Assembly: GCA_963575645.1 (NCBI GenBank)
Contig: OY754470.1
Location: 29,866,501 to 29,930,500 of the forward strand
DNA from: Xanthostigma xanthostigma
Taxonomy: Eukaryota > Arthropoda > Insecta > Raphidioptera > Raphidiidae
Direction of reading: 5' to 3'
Length of the DNA stretch: 64,000 nucleotides
In this document: one piece after another, positions 11,746 through 22,512 of the stretch
Layout of the letters: each line of letters opens with the position of its first letter
Position numbering within the stretch: position 1 is the first letter of the stretch
The notes under the pieces: model-generated
What the model was told of the DNA's origin: nothing
The model's database searches: none
The model's input: only the letters and a program-made list of their open reading frames with translations
Position numbers and translations under genes: made by a program

Positions 11746-12875
11746 AATATTCGATAATCTATCACCATATTTTGATTAGACATCCTAATTTAACGACACA
11801 ATATAACCTCACTCTGTAGCATATATTTACAAAAACGAAATGTTTAAAATATAATTTTTGATTAATTAATAGGCAAAATATGTATATATATTAATTAGCA
11901 TAGTTTATAATACATTTAAAAGGATTTATAAACTAACCTACATTATTTCCCGTTACAAAACAATTGTTTTCATTTTTTTAAACGTCAAATAGTTGCCAAA
12001 AAAAAAGATATTCGATTAATGCTCCGTCTTTGTCGCACTCACAACGCATATACTTCCAATATACGAAACGTAACTCTCTCTCTTACTATCTTCACTAACT
12101 TATATCTCCCTCTCAACTACCGTTCGCCTCGAACGATCACGCACCGTTCGCCTCGTCCGATGACACACTTCCGTAAACGCTTTCGTCAGGCATTTACCAG
12201 CTTACTCCCCAGGTCAAGCGTGCCTAAAGAAGTTTTTCTTCAAAACTGTACCAAGACGGAAATACTCCTTGGCACGGATCTGTATTCGCGCCGGGGCCAC
12301 GGAGGGTTGCACTCGTCGCTTTGTGATCACGCAATGTCAACCGATTCAAGAGAATATCTACTTCGAACTCAGTAATCAAACATTGTATGCCCGTTGTTTT
12401 GTAATTACTTTCTCGTACTTTATAACACATTAATCACGCAACTTCTTTTTTGGGGTTTGCAATCGCTAATTAGAGTAACATATAATTTAGGCGAGACCAG
12501 GACACAAAAAATAAAATTATGTGAAATTAATTGAAATAGTATTCAGGGCTACTCGTCGTCTAGATTGCTAGTGCCTATTATAAATATTGATCGAATTATA
12601 AACTGTCTTGTTTTTTGTAAAAATGAAGCCACGCCCTGTCTTCTTCCAATTTCAATATCATATAGTTATTTTTGTTTCTACCGTTCCTTATTAGTTGGGC
12701 CGTAATGATTTCTTGCACCGAAGTTTTTCTTCATCATGTTTTTACTAAAACAACCGATTCTTCTCTTCTTGCACTTTTTCACATCAGTTCCAATCATCTC
12801 TTATTCATCTCGCTTTTTAGGCAGTAAAAAATTCAGTAGAAAACCTGAGCAGAATATTGAAATGGTATACGAGTA
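11746..12875. other. No supported gene; one 118-codon frame
   Basis: The plus-strand frame at 12019-12375 is the longest open stretch. Its sequence is rich in Arg, Ser and Thr with no domain I recognise, and an overlapping minus-strand frame lies at 12224-12430. It coincides with a local rise in GC, which lengthens random frames. I do not call it a gene. Confidence 0.35.
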
Positions 12876-13200
12876 CCATACTTTTCGGGCGATAAGACGC
12901 ATCTCTTTTTAGATGATTTCTAGAAAAATATATTTTTAATGTTACTTTCGCCTAATACTGGCTATTGACGATCATAGACAAAGAGTATAGGTAAATCGAT
13001 TATTTCCCCGTTTGTCTTGAGATAACTTGCGTCATACCTACCGTCAGTGGCGTGCCATATTTTTCAGACTATAAGACTTCCTCAAATTTAGAGACGATTT
13101 ATTAAAAAAATAATGTTACCTTTGGACCATAAGACGCACCCAAAATTTGAGTCCATTTTTCTATGTAAAAAGGTGCGTCTTATAGTCCGAAAAATACGGT
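12876..13200. mobile_element. MITE with ACCGTA-TTTTTCGG-type ends (ISL2EU/IS4EU-like)
   Basis: The right end (13170-13200) reads on the minus strand ACCGTATTTTTCGGACTATA and continues AGACGCACC. The left end starts ACCATACTTTTCGGGCGATA and continues AGACGCATC. Two further inner copies of the motif (about 13057 and 13126) suggest nested or rearranged ends. This terminus is widespread among PHIS/ISL2EU-IS4EU elements in animals; that assignment is from memory. No coding sequence. Confidence 0.6.
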
Positions 13201-13275
13201 ATATACCTATTATTTTCATGACATCAAGAATCTAAAACTTAGTAAGCCTCATAATTTCTCATGATTTCCATAAAA

Positions 13276-14151
13276 ATGGCGGACAGTGATAGAAAGCGCA
13301 CGAGAAGTGAATCTAAAAAAATAGAATTCGATGAATCGGATTTGATAGAAAATTTCAAAAAGTTCATACAATCATCCAGTTTTATCAATATTCTGAATGA
13401 AAGTATTAAAATATGTGTAAGTGAAGCCAATAAACCTTTAATTGAAGAAATAAACAATTTAAAGCAAAGCAACGTGAAATTAGCCAAAGAAATAGAATGC
13501 CTAAAACAGGCCACAGTTATTCCTATTGCGAAGTGTTCAGTGGCGTCGCAAACGGAATTAAATAGTGATCAGGAAGGGAGGAACTACAAAGAAGCGGTGA
13601 TTAAATCCAAAAAGCCTACAGCGAATACGAATAAAATAAGGGCAGTAAATAAAAATATAAAAACCAATGTTGATACAGAAGCAGCCACAAATGCAAGTAC
13701 TTCCAAAACAAGAGAAGATGGCAGTAATTTATCGGAAATGAAGGACAGTGAAGATACTGATGATGAAGAAGTATTTTCTAGCGCAAGTGTCTCAGAAACG
13801 GAAGAAAAATTTACAAAAGTAGAGTATAAAAGAAGAAATAAAAAATCTATTATTGGAAGCAACAAAAGCGAGTCAAACTTTACGGCAAATAACAAGAGAA
13901 CATGGATGTTCATAGGCAGAGTAAATCCTGATGTTACAGAAGAAACGGTAAAAATTTACCTAAGAAAAAAATGTCCGAACGATGAATTCATTGTTGAAAA
14001 ATTAATAACCAAAAGTGACTTGAACTGTTTCAAAGTCGGTGCGGATTTTGCATTACATAACATGCTAAATGATCCTGATTTCTGGCCCTACGGGGTAAAG
14101 GTCAGTAGGTTTGTGTTTTTTCGGAGACGAACAGGACAATGGCAAGTATAA
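13276..14151 (+). CDS. LINE ORF1 protein
   Basis: About 291 residues from ATGGCGGAC at 13276; an in-frame ATG at 13261 is possible, but 13276 has the better context (AAAATGG). ORF1 proteins of this group bind RNA and form the ribonucleoprotein with ORF2. Visible parts: a charged N-terminus rich in Lys, Arg and Ser; a short helical, coiled-coil-like stretch at about residues 50-85 (repeated Leu/Ile with Lys/Glu); an acidic Ser-rich linker around 145-185; and a C-terminal domain from about 210 with WMFIGRVNPD and WPYGVKVSRF. That C-terminal block recurs in ORF1 or gag-like proteins of insect LINEs. No CCHC zinc knuckle was seen. The frame is intact and the end overlaps ORF2. Confidence 0.8.
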   Translation: MADSDRKRTRSESKKIEFDESDLIENFKKFIQSSSFINILNESIKICVSEANKPLIEEINNLKQSNVKLAKEIECLKQATVIPIAKCSVASQTELNSDQEGRNYKEAVIKSKKPTANTNKIRAVNKNIKTNVDTEAATNASTSKTREDGSNLSEMKDSEDTDDEEVFSSASVSETEEKFTKVEYKRRNKKSIIGSNKSESNFTANNKRTWMFIGRVNPDVTEETVKIYLRKKCPNDEFIVEKLITKSDLNCFKVGADFALHNMLNDPDFWPYGVKVSRFVFFRRRTGQWQV

Positions 14152-15208
14152 AGAAAAGACTAAAGATATAAAAATACTTCATCAAAATACACAATGTGTC
14201 GGAAATAAGGTGGAACTTTTAGAAGTGGTCCTTAAAAAAGAAAATATAGATGTGCTCTGCTTAAGCGAACACTGGCAAAGAGAGGATGCTATTGACTCGA
14301 TAATTCTTCATGGGTACAAGTTATGCAGCTATTTTTGTAGAAGCATTTACATTCACGGTGGAGTTGCCTTATACATAAAAAGCTCCAACATGAGCTATGA
14401 AGATATTAATTTGAAGAAACTGTGTATTGAGAAACATTTTGAATGTGCAGGAATAAAAATCAAAGATAATAATAATTCTAATTTATATATCATCGTCATC
14501 TACCGCTCTCCAACTGGAGATTTAACATTATTCACAGATAAGTTAACAGATGTCTTAGAACATATTAAACCTGAAAAAAATAAAGTTATTTTGTGCGGAG
14601 ATTTCAATATCAATATCTTAACTGATTCCGTCCAAAAACGTGAACTAATAGATTTATTAAATGGGTATAACTGCAAAATAATAGACTCGGTCGCTACCCG
14701 AGTAACCGCCACCACTGAAACTTGTTTAGACTTTTTCGTTATTAATGACAATATTGATTACAAATACGAACAAATACTTGACACGTGTATCTCCGATCAT
14801 AAGGGGCAGCTGCTTGTGTTAAATATTTCTGAAAATCTGCCATCCTCGTCACCCAAATTAAATAAAAAAAGACAGTTTAATGAAAGTAACACACAACAAT
14901 TTATTTATGAACTATCAAAAATTGACTGGTCATACTTATTTACACGCAATGACGTGAATGACATTTACAGTTGTTTTTTTGAAAATCTTAACTTCTGTTT
15001 TAGCATAAGTTTTCCTCTCATTACTGTGCGGAAAAACAGCAATAAGAATTTAAAAAATTGGGTCACGCAAGATATTATACAGAAAAGTCAGCACCTCAGA
15101 GACATATACAAATTTAAACATATCAGTGCCGAGTGGGAGTTAACCTATAAACATTACAAAACAAAGCTCAAATTAGATGTTGCGGAAGCAAAAAAATTAC
15201 ATCAATAA
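14111..15208 (+). pseudogene. LINE ORF2, endonuclease part
   Basis: 365 codons, the N-terminal portion of ORF2. The exonuclease-endonuclease-phosphatase fold nicks target DNA to prime reverse transcription. Visible catalytic blocks: HQNTQ (Asn near residue 26), LSEHW (Glu 53), HGGVALYIK (82-90), YRSPTGD (131-137), GDFNIN (163-168) and SDH (228-230), all in the expected order and spacing. Homology continues past the endonuclease and then stops at a TAA (15206-15208), 10-15 bases after a run of seven A at 15190-15196. Removing one A would connect it to the next frame, so this is a single-base insertion in a homopolymer. It could also be a sequencing error. The first in-frame ATG overlaps the end of ORF1. 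Confidence 0.9.
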
Positions 15209-16685
15209 TCAGGTAACATGCAATATGAATACAAAACAACTATGGCAAAAAATAAACAAATCTTTAGACAAAAAAAGAACTAATAACAATAACATAGCAT
15301 TGCAATGTAATAATATTGTAATTAATAATCTAGAAGTCGTTGTAAATATTTTTGCTAATTATTTCAAAAATTCTGTGAAAGACAAATTAAAACAGAACTT
15401 TAATAGCGTACAGAATCAGTGTACCCTACCAAAAGAAAATGTTAATTCATGTATGTTTTTAAATCCTTCAAATAATAAGGAAATAATGGAAGTAGTAAAT
15501 TCTTTTAAAAATAAAATATCTGTAGGTTTTGATGAAATTCCAACAATTGTTCTGAAAAGTTCTATGCCAGTGCTATTAGACATTTTTCTTTTTATAATAA
15601 ATAGGATCTTCCAAACGGGGGTATTTCCAGATAGGATTAAAACAGCTGTAATAAAACCACTTCACAAGAAAGATGATAAACTTGATATTAAAAACTACCG
15701 GCCAATTTCATTATTATCAGTAATTGCAAAACTTATCGAAAAAATAATATGCAAGCGACTAAATTACTTTTTAGAAAAATATAATATTTTAAATTCTGCA
15801 CAACACGGTTTTCGCAAAAAAGTTTCAACAACATCCGCTTGTTTTGAGCTTTCGAAGTTTGTAACACAAAAGTTGGATGACTCTAAAATTGTCATAGGTC
15901 TTTTCTTTGATTTAAGTGCTGCTTTTGACACTGTAAATCATCAGCATCTTCTGAAAAAACTATACAGAATGGGTATAAGAGGCTTACCAAATAATTTAAT
16001 TAAAAATTATTTAGAAAATCGCGAGATGTTTGTACAAATCGAAAATTATAAATCTCATATAAAAGAAATAAAAATCGGGCTTCCACAAGGAAGCAATTTA
16101 GCTCCTCTTCTTTTTATTTGCTTTACCAACGATCTTATTGATCATATAACTGCCGATAAAATCATAATGTATGCTGATGATATTACAGTGTTAATAGCAG
16201 CATCTTCCTATTATGAAGCAGAACAAAAAATTAAGTGTGTGATCGAGCAATTCTCAAATTGGTGCCTGAATAACCAACTAATAGTAAATATGGACAAAAC
16301 AAATTATATAACATTCAAAATAAAAGACAATGTAAATACAGACCGACCTTTTTTAATAGGAGACATAAAAAAACGTAACGAGGTAAAATTTTTAGGACTA
16401 CAGGTAGACAGTAAATTAAAATGGACTGACCACATAACGGCACTCTGCAAAAGACTAAATAGACAATACTACATTCTAAAAATACAGAAATCATATTTTA
16501 ATTTAAATAACCTAATGGTAATATATTATGCTTTTACACATAGCTTGTTAAAATACGGAATAATAAACTGGGGTAGGTCCGCGGAAATGGATAGAGTCTT
16601 CAAAATTCAAAAAAAAATTATTCGACTTATCTTCAGTCTGCATTACAATCATGTCGGGGCAAATTTAAAGAAAATAAAATTATGA
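15177..16685 (+). pseudogene. LINE ORF2, reverse transcriptase part
   Basis: 502 codons continuing ORF2 in the +1 frame; the apparent ATG at 15177 is not a biological start. RT blocks are all present: YRPISLLSVIAKLIEKI (residues 174-190), AQHGFRKK (208-215), FFDLSAAFDTVNH (243-255, with the first catalytic Asp), GLPQGSNLAPLLF (301-313), the YADD active site (332-335, bases 16170-16181), and FLGLQVD followed by LKWTDHI (the FLG and thumb-side motifs). Catalytic residues are intact. The frame ends at ATGA (16682-16685), where the C-terminal part resumes in the frame of the endonuclease, so one base has been lost here. Confidence 0.93.
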
Positions 16686-16969
16686 CTGTATATGGCATTT
16701 ATGCCTACGAAGTTTTAAAACATATGTGTGCACTGGGTTATTTTAACAAACCAACTGAGAAAGAAAAGCATTACGACACAAGAAACAATACTATTATTAT
16801 TCCTCATAGAACAACTTTCTTTGAGAAAGGTCCGGTATACACTGGAATAAAACTTTATGAACATTTGCCAAGTAACATAAAGTATGAAAAAAATTGCAAA
16901 AAATTTAATAACTTATTAAAGCAGTACATAATAACGAAAGAACCGTATAACATACATGAATTATTATAA
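16682..16969 (+). pseudogene. LINE ORF2, C-terminal part
   Basis: 95 codons that complete ORF2 after the second frameshift. The YDTRNN, then GPVYTGIKLYEHLPSNIK pattern is the usual C-terminal block of CR1/Jockey-type ORF2 proteins. The ATG overlaps the preceding TGA as ATGA. That resembles a reinitiation site, but simple loss of one base is the likelier reading because the homology is continuous. The natural stop is followed by a 3' UTR of about 90 bp. Confidence 0.85.
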
Positions 16970-17061
16970 AATTATGTATAGGTATTATTGTAATGTAACT
17001 TCGTAGTATTCTTTGTAACTGACGATTGTAACCTATTGGGCTATGCAATAAATTCATATTA

Positions 17062-17085
17062 TTATTATTATTATTATTAATAGAA
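17062..17085 (+). repeat. (TTA)n tail of the LINE
   Basis: Eight ATT/TTA units close the LINE. A trinucleotide tail rather than poly(A) fits the CR1/Jockey-like assignment. Confidence 0.8.
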
Positions 17086-17429
17086 ATCTAAATATTCACA
17101 GAACATTCTGGTATAATATCGTGACAACACCAGCAAAAATTTGATTTTTTATTTTTAGTCACGGAATAAAATGCTATATTATGTATTGCAAAATGGAAAT
17201 TATAAGAACAGAAGGTGCAAATATGAAACAATCATTTCATAGAAAGTTTTGTTCATCGTGATTTAAAAATATTCTTGACTCTGACATTTCAACTAATTTA
17301 CAAAGCTTCACTTGGGCTAGTAGAAAATAAGATATGTTTATTGCCTACAATAAATAAAGAATTTACACGGCTATTTATTGGCAGTAAATTTACGAAATAC
17401 GGCTGCGTCAATAATAATTTAGAAGGCCT
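17086..17429. other. AT-rich sequence, no gene seen
   Basis: Nothing recognised between the LINE tail and the Harbinger pair. Confidence 0.5.
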
Positions 17430-18553
17430 TTAAGGCCCCCATACACCTCGTTCTTTTTTGGCAGTTTTCATCGTCACGATAAAACACGTCGGTAAAAACC
17501 GAAGTGTATGGGCAAAAACTGTCGATGAAACACGGCAGTTTTTTTATCTGCCGAATCTTGATTTTAAACACGACGTGTTTGCTGGTTGTCGTTTTAAATC
17601 GTAATGTGTGGCGCTTTCCGATAGAATCGACGTGTTTATTCAGTGGTGCGACGTACAGCAAATAAGTCATATTAATTAAATGATTGTAATTAGTTTGAGT
17701 ATTGATTTATATTTTAACCGTTTTAGTGCTAAGCAATTTTGACAAAAATAAATGAAAATTGCTATAAACATATTGATTAATTTAGAGGAAAAAATAATGG
17801 TGTCAAATAAAACACTCTAATTTAGACAAATATCAATCAATTTTATTAATTATTTTTGCATTATATTGTTTATTAATGTTTATTAAACATAAAATAATAT
17901 CAATATTATTGTATTTTATTTCTTTTAGAAAATAAAAAATCTAAAAAAATAGCTCTCAACACACTGAAACTGATACTCGCAGCGCTTTTGCGCTGCGCCG
18001 CAATTTTCGATACAAACGATCGCAGCGCTTTTGCGCCGCATAGCATTCTAACGGTTAATAATAACTCAAAATAAGTATGTTCGTCCATTCTCAGGTAATT
18101 GAACCAATCCCCAGGTTCAAGTTTCAGCTCGTTCAATTCATACAATTGTATCGAAAATTAAAGCAATCTCCTGGTTCTAGTCGTAATTCATTTAGAAGAT
18201 TTACGTGTGAAAATTGCCTGCGTTTAAGTAACCATTCTTTAGTCCATTTTGAACGTTTTCTTTTTGAAAATTTTAATTTTATAGCCACTGCGGCTGCAAC
18301 TGCTAACGTTGTCGTAGGATCCATCAAAGCAGATCGTATTAATGATGCCACGACTTCAGAAAAACTGAACGAAACTACGCCTCTGTGTGGATATGGCCGT
18401 TGTTCGTGTTTAAATTAACCGTACAGTTTTACCCGTGCGGTTAAAACTGCCATAAAAGAACGAGGTGTATGGGGATGGCCGTTGTTCGTGTTTAACCGTA
18501 CAGTTTTACCCGGCGGTTAAAACTGCCAAAAAAGAACGAGGTGTATGGGGGCC
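17430..18553. mobile_element. Harbinger deletion derivative, tandem copy 1
   Basis: The ends are AGGCCCCCATACACCTCG and its inverse. TTA on the left (17430-17432) pairs with TTA at 19679-19681 beyond the second copy, the 3-bp TSD of PIF/Harbinger. About 1.12 kb long. The interior encodes on the minus strand the N-terminal part of a Harbinger-type transposase. A GC-rich hairpin (GCAGCGCTTTTGCGCTGC, near 17981) replaces the catalytic part. A second, partly duplicated terminus lies just inside the right end (about 18420-18480). Confidence 0.85.
17906..18351 (-). pseudogene. Harbinger transposase N-terminal remnant (copy 1)
   Basis: Two overlapping minus-strand frames (18351-18133 and 18145-17906). 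The first carries KRKRSKWTKEWLLKRR then LLNELRLEPGDCF. The second restarts with LNELKLEPGDWFNYLRMDEH followed by TYFELL. In HARBI1-like transposases this region precedes the DDE nuclease; the KxxWxxxWL and FxxLRM patterns fit. The LNEL-LEPGD motif occurs twice, so a short internal duplication broke the frame. Sequence after TYFELLLTVRML is unrelated, and no DDE residues remain. Recognition is from motif pattern only. Confidence 0.65.
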
Positions 18554-19681
18554 TTAAGGCCCCCATACACCTCGTTCTTTTTTGGCAGTTTTCATCGTCA
18601 CGATAAAACACGTCGGTAAAAACCGAAGTGTATGGGCAAAAACTGTCGATGAAACACGGCAGTTTTTTTATCTGCCGAATCTTGATTTTAAACACGACGT
18701 GTTTGCTGGTTGTCGTTTTAAATCGTAATGTGTGGCGCTTTCCGATAGAATCGACGTGTTTATTCAGTGGTGCGACGTACAGCAAATAAGTCATATTAAT
18801 TAAATGATTGTAATTAGTTTGAGTATTGATTTATATTTTAACCGTTTTAGTGCTAAGCAATTTTGACAAAAATAAATGAAAATTGCTATAAACATATTGA
18901 TTAATTTAGAGGAAAAAATAATGGTGTCAAATAAAACACTCTAATTTAGACAAATATCAATCAATTTTATTAATTATTTTTGCATTATATTGTTTATTAA
19001 TGTTTATTAAACATAAAATAATATCAATATTATTGTATTTTATTTCTTTTAGAAAATAAAAAATCTAAAAAAATAGCTCTCAACACACTGAAACTGATAC
19101 TCGCAGCGCTTTTGCGCTGCGCCGCAATTTTCGATACAAACGATCGCAGCGCTTTTGCGCCGCATAGCATTCTAACGGTTAATAATAACTCAAAATAAGT
19201 ATGTTCGTCCATTCTCAGGTAATTGAACCAATCCCCAGGTTCAAGTTTCAGCTCGTTCAATTCATACAATTGTATCGAAAATTAAAGCAATCTCCTGGTT
19301 CTAGTCGTAATTCATTTAGAAGATTTACGTGTGAAAATTGCCTGCGTTTAAGTAACCATTCTTTAGTCCATTTTGAACGTTTTCTTTTTGAAAATTTTAA
19401 TTTTATAGCCACTGCGGCTGCAACTGCTAACGTTGTCGTAGGATCCATCAAAGCAGATCGTATTAATGATGCCACGACTTCAGAAAAACTGAACGAAACT
19501 ACGCCTCTGTGTGGATATGGCCGTTGTTCGTGTTTAAATTAACCGTACAGTTTTACCCGTGCGGTTAAAACTGCCATAAAAGAACGAGGTGTATGGGGAT
19601 GGCCGTTGTTCGTGTTTAACCGTACAGTTTTACCCGGCGGTTAAAACTGCCAAAAAAGAACGAGGTGTATGGGGGCCTTTA
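18554..19681. mobile_element. Harbinger deletion derivative, tandem copy 2
   Basis: A second 1.12-kb copy offset by exactly 1124 bp; I saw no base differences from copy 1. The junction GGGGGCCTTAAGGCCCCC has only TTAA between the facing ends, so the copies share one target trinucleotide less one base. The right flank TTA at 19679-19681 completes the TSD for the pair as a unit. Confidence 0.85.
19030..19475 (-). pseudogene. Harbinger transposase N-terminal remnant (copy 2)
   Basis: Same two broken frames as at 17906-18351 with identical translation (19475-19257 and 19269-19030). The lack of any difference means the duplication is very recent, the copies have been homogenised, or the assembly repeats one unit. 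Not functional: no catalytic domain. Confidence 0.65.
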
Positions 19682-20074
19682 GTTTAGACTACGTGGTATA
19701 ACCTTTTGAAATAAATCTATTTCATTATTATGTAATGTGATCTAAGGGTCAAACTCATTTAACCAAACTATATTTAGACGTAAATTAGTACAAACATTTT
19801 TTTTAAATAAGTAGGTACCAGTTTCCAAAAAAACACAGATTGACTTAAATTAAATTCAACTATTTTCTTTCAATTTTTCGGCGTTCAAGTTTTTTTTTTA
19901 GTTATGGTTATGGTACTACTCATATAAAACGTATTTCAAAAAAAAGTCTTCGCCATTTTTCAAAAAAATAGACTTTACATTTTTGTAGTATTTTCTAAAT
20001 GTTTTTAATACATATTCTATTCTTCTATTAATGTGCAATCAATGAACCTGTTTTTTAACAATATGCATCCAAAA
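19682..20074. other. AT-rich sequence, no gene seen
   Basis: No recognised element. Confidence 0.45.
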
Positions 20075-20345
20075 CGCAAAACATAAACCAAACCGATCCG
20101 ACCAAAATTACGATCTGTAGAGCTCGGACATGCGTACATACGTACGTACAAACCAACCGACAAGTGCTTTTCGAGATTTTCAATTACAATTTTAGAAGTA
20201 ATTATTAACCCTAATCAATCTATAAATGGTCACGTTTTATAAAACAGAAATATAATCTTTTCAAAAAGCTATAATTTGAATGGATTTCGTGCGAAATTAA
20301 CGTAGACATAACTTCTTGTAGGAACGAACCACAGCACTGAAGCGC
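20075..20345 (-). mobile_element. ACGT-repeat-bearing interspersed repeat (copy 1)
   Basis: On the minus strand this runs from ATTATCGCTTTGCGCTTCAG, through AATTTCGCACGAAATCCATT and GTTGGTTTGTACGTACG, to ATTTTGGTCGGATCGG. The same order occurs at 50237-50575 on the plus strand, so it is a dispersed family. The 5' end near 20345-20360 has a CGCTAGCG palindrome like the terminal hairpin of the other copy. No protein coding. Confidence 0.6.
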
Positions 20346-20523
20346 AAAGCGATAATATAGTACTTCCGCTAGCGTAGCCATAACTAACAGAGAGGTCTGT
20401 CATTTTTATTTTCTAAACAGAAAATTGCATTTACTTCCGAAACGACCTTAAAATTTCCGACTCTCAAAATTGTTGTACTCTGCATAACTGTGCAAATTGA
20501 GGGAATGGACGGTATAAAATATA

Positions 20524-21740
20524 ATTAATATTAGTGATGTGTCGCTCCTGATAATAAACGACTTCTCTCTCGGAGCGGAGCGAGTCGCTCTTTTGTTTTG
20601 TGAATGACTCACTCCGAGCGCCATTGCTCTGTGCTGAGCTAAGTTTCGGACATTTACAGAGCGCACACAGCACTGGTCACAAAGGCACTAGTGAATTTTG
20701 CACGTACGGAATTGTCTTTGCTGAGTCATTTAATGTTGAACACTGTCAGTGTACTAAACTTATAGTGACTTAAACCATTCACATTGACGTCGTTGCTAAA
20801 GATGTAGTAATATTGTAACAATAAACATTATTGGAAGATTTAAAAGGAAGAATCCTGGTGGCATAGGATCGATGAAACAAAGCAAATACTGAAGGTTTTT
20901 ATTGCATTTTATTGTCTGACGTTTCGGCAATCTTTATGTCATCTTCGGAGAATCTAGAAGAAAAGTTTTAAATTATTGTTGTTTCAGTTGTTATTGTTAA
21001 AGTTAATTGTTCTTAAAGTTGTTATTGTTAAAATTATTGTTGTTAAAATTAAAGTTAAAAATTGGAAGTAAAATAAATAAACTTACCAATGCTGTCTGTT
21101 TTCTCAGTATTGTTGTTATGTTATTTTATACATAACAACAATACTGAAAAAACAGACAGCATTGGTAAGTTTATTTATTTTACTTTCAATTTTTAACTTT
21201 AATTTTAACAATAACAACTTTAAGAACAATTAACTTTAACAATAACAACTGTAACAACAATAATTTAAAACTTTCCACATATGAATCGTCTAGATTCTCC
21301 GAAGATGGCATAAAGATTGTCAAAACGTCAGACAATAAAAAGCAATAAAAACCTTCAGTATTTGCTTCGTTTCATCGATTCTTCCCTTTTAATCTTCCAA
21401 CATTGTAACAGGGTCATCATCACTCTAAATTATTAGAGTTATTTTTTCACAATAAACATTATTATTGTTAAGCTTTTATTATACTTTATAGTTTATCCGA
21501 AATGCAAATAATATCATAATCATATTAAAATGAGCTCAGAGCTAAATGTGAGTATTGTGCAACGCTACATGACTCATGTATGGTGACAGTTCACACCTCT
21601 GCAGTCTGCACTCTTATGTAGTGCGTACTGTCAAGTGTCGCTCCTTTGAACGACTCGCTCTGAGCGACTCTTTTTAGTGAGCGGAGCGCACAGAGCCAGC
21701 TCCAAATAAAGAGTCATATGAACACATCACTAATAAATAT
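20524..21740. mobile_element. hAT element with TAGTGATGTG ends, holding a PLE fold-back
   Basis: The left end TAGTGATGTGTCGCTCC starts at 20532. The right end is its inverse, finishing CACATCACTA at 21732. The flanks ATTAATAT (20524-20531) and ATAAATAT (21733-21740) match at 7 of 8 bases, the expected 8-bp hAT TSD. Both ends also share GAGCGACTC-type subterminal motifs. No transposase. The interior contains the separate insertion at 20833-21448. Confidence 0.75.
20818..21463. mobile_element. Fold-back PLE-type element A with 15-bp TSD
   Basis: The 15-bp duplication ACAATAAACATTATT (20818-20832 and 21449-21463) brackets a 616-bp palindrome centred near 21118. Each arm carries a hammerhead-like core, both degraded here (CCGAAGA at 20942-20948 minus with intact GAAAC; CCGAAGA at 21299 plus with AAAAC). 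A short tail outside the symmetric part (ATCATCACTCTAAATTATT) also ends the related element at 46937-47529. Confidence 0.85.
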
Positions 21741-22512
21741 ATTATGAGCGTGCAGTAATATGTAACTGTGCGAGGGGTAAAGGGGTTGATTAAAATCAGA
21801 GCGTCGTTGGTATGAGTATAGTGAGGCAAAGCACCGCAAGTTCAATCAGATTACAAGATTAGTGAGTATCGCCCACATGTTCTGAACGTGTGAGCTGAAT
21901 ATTGGCCCCACAATGTACGTTGTCCACATGACGGTGTGGTCGTATAGGGCTGTGCTATGCTAGACAAAAATCATTGTTACCAACAACAATCTCTATATTT
22001 AAAAGCAGAGCTATAGATATTATGACCCGAATCACTTAGAATTCGAATCCTTCTTGAGGATTCGAGTTCGGTATTCGTGATCTGAAATCGTACGACAAAA
22101 AAATGGCTCGAATTTGAATACTCAGTGTTTGTATACGAATTCTTCTGAAAGGAATCGAATCATCACGAATAATTCGAATCCAAAAGCTGAGTAGTCAAAT
22201 ACGAATCCTTTTTTTATTTTTCTTAGAAATTTGGATCACGAATTTCGATTTATCTTTAAAAACAACGAAGTTTTGTTATTTCAAAGTTTAAATTTGATCT
22301 CAGTGCAGGTGGCGCAACGCGGCTCAAGTGTCATATTTATTGTAACTAATAATATAGTAAGTAATGAATGTAAGATAGTAAGTAATTATGAAGGCTACAG
22401 AAAATTATCAGTTGAATAGATGTAAAAATGATTGTAATATCAATTAGGGAATTTGACATTTAAATATATACATTCATGATTTACTATATTATTACTTACT
22501 ATAACCACTAAT
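21741..22512. other. No gene; GAATTCG-rich stretch 22030-22240
   Basis: The stretch is full of GAATTCGAATCC-type motifs in both orientations, reminiscent of hAT subterminal repeats, but no pair of ends or TSD was found. A 15-mer TGTGCTATGCTAGAC at about 21951 recurs at 33460. Confidence 0.35.

Larger units (their letters stand above)
13235..17085 (+). mobile_element. Nearly full-length CR1/Jockey-group LINE
   Basis: Two-ORF non-LTR retrotransposon: ORF1 (13276-14151), then ORF2 with AP-type endonuclease and reverse transcriptase (14111-16969), a short 3' UTR, and a (TTA)n tail at about 17062-17085. ORF1 and ORF2 overlap by 41 bp in different frames. Only two single-base frameshifts break ORF2, so the copy is fairly young. 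A weak flanking match (AGAATCTAAA near 13228 and AGAAATCTAAA after the tail) may be the TSD and would put the 5' end near 13235. The clade call rests on the endonuclease plus the RT signature and needs a phylogeny. Confidence 0.9.

Noticed and set aside
12019..12375. 118-codon open frame as a gene
   Set aside because: No recognisable domain, overlapped by an opposite-strand frame, in a locally GC-richer patch that lengthens random frames.
16682..16685. ATGA as a programmed stop-restart in LINE ORF2
   Set aside because: The homology runs straight through in the frame of the upstream part, so a single lost base is the simpler explanation.
18077..18418. 113-codon plus-strand frame (and its copy at 19201-19542)
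   Set aside because: It lies antisense to the Harbinger transposase remnant, whose minus-strand motifs are the real signal.
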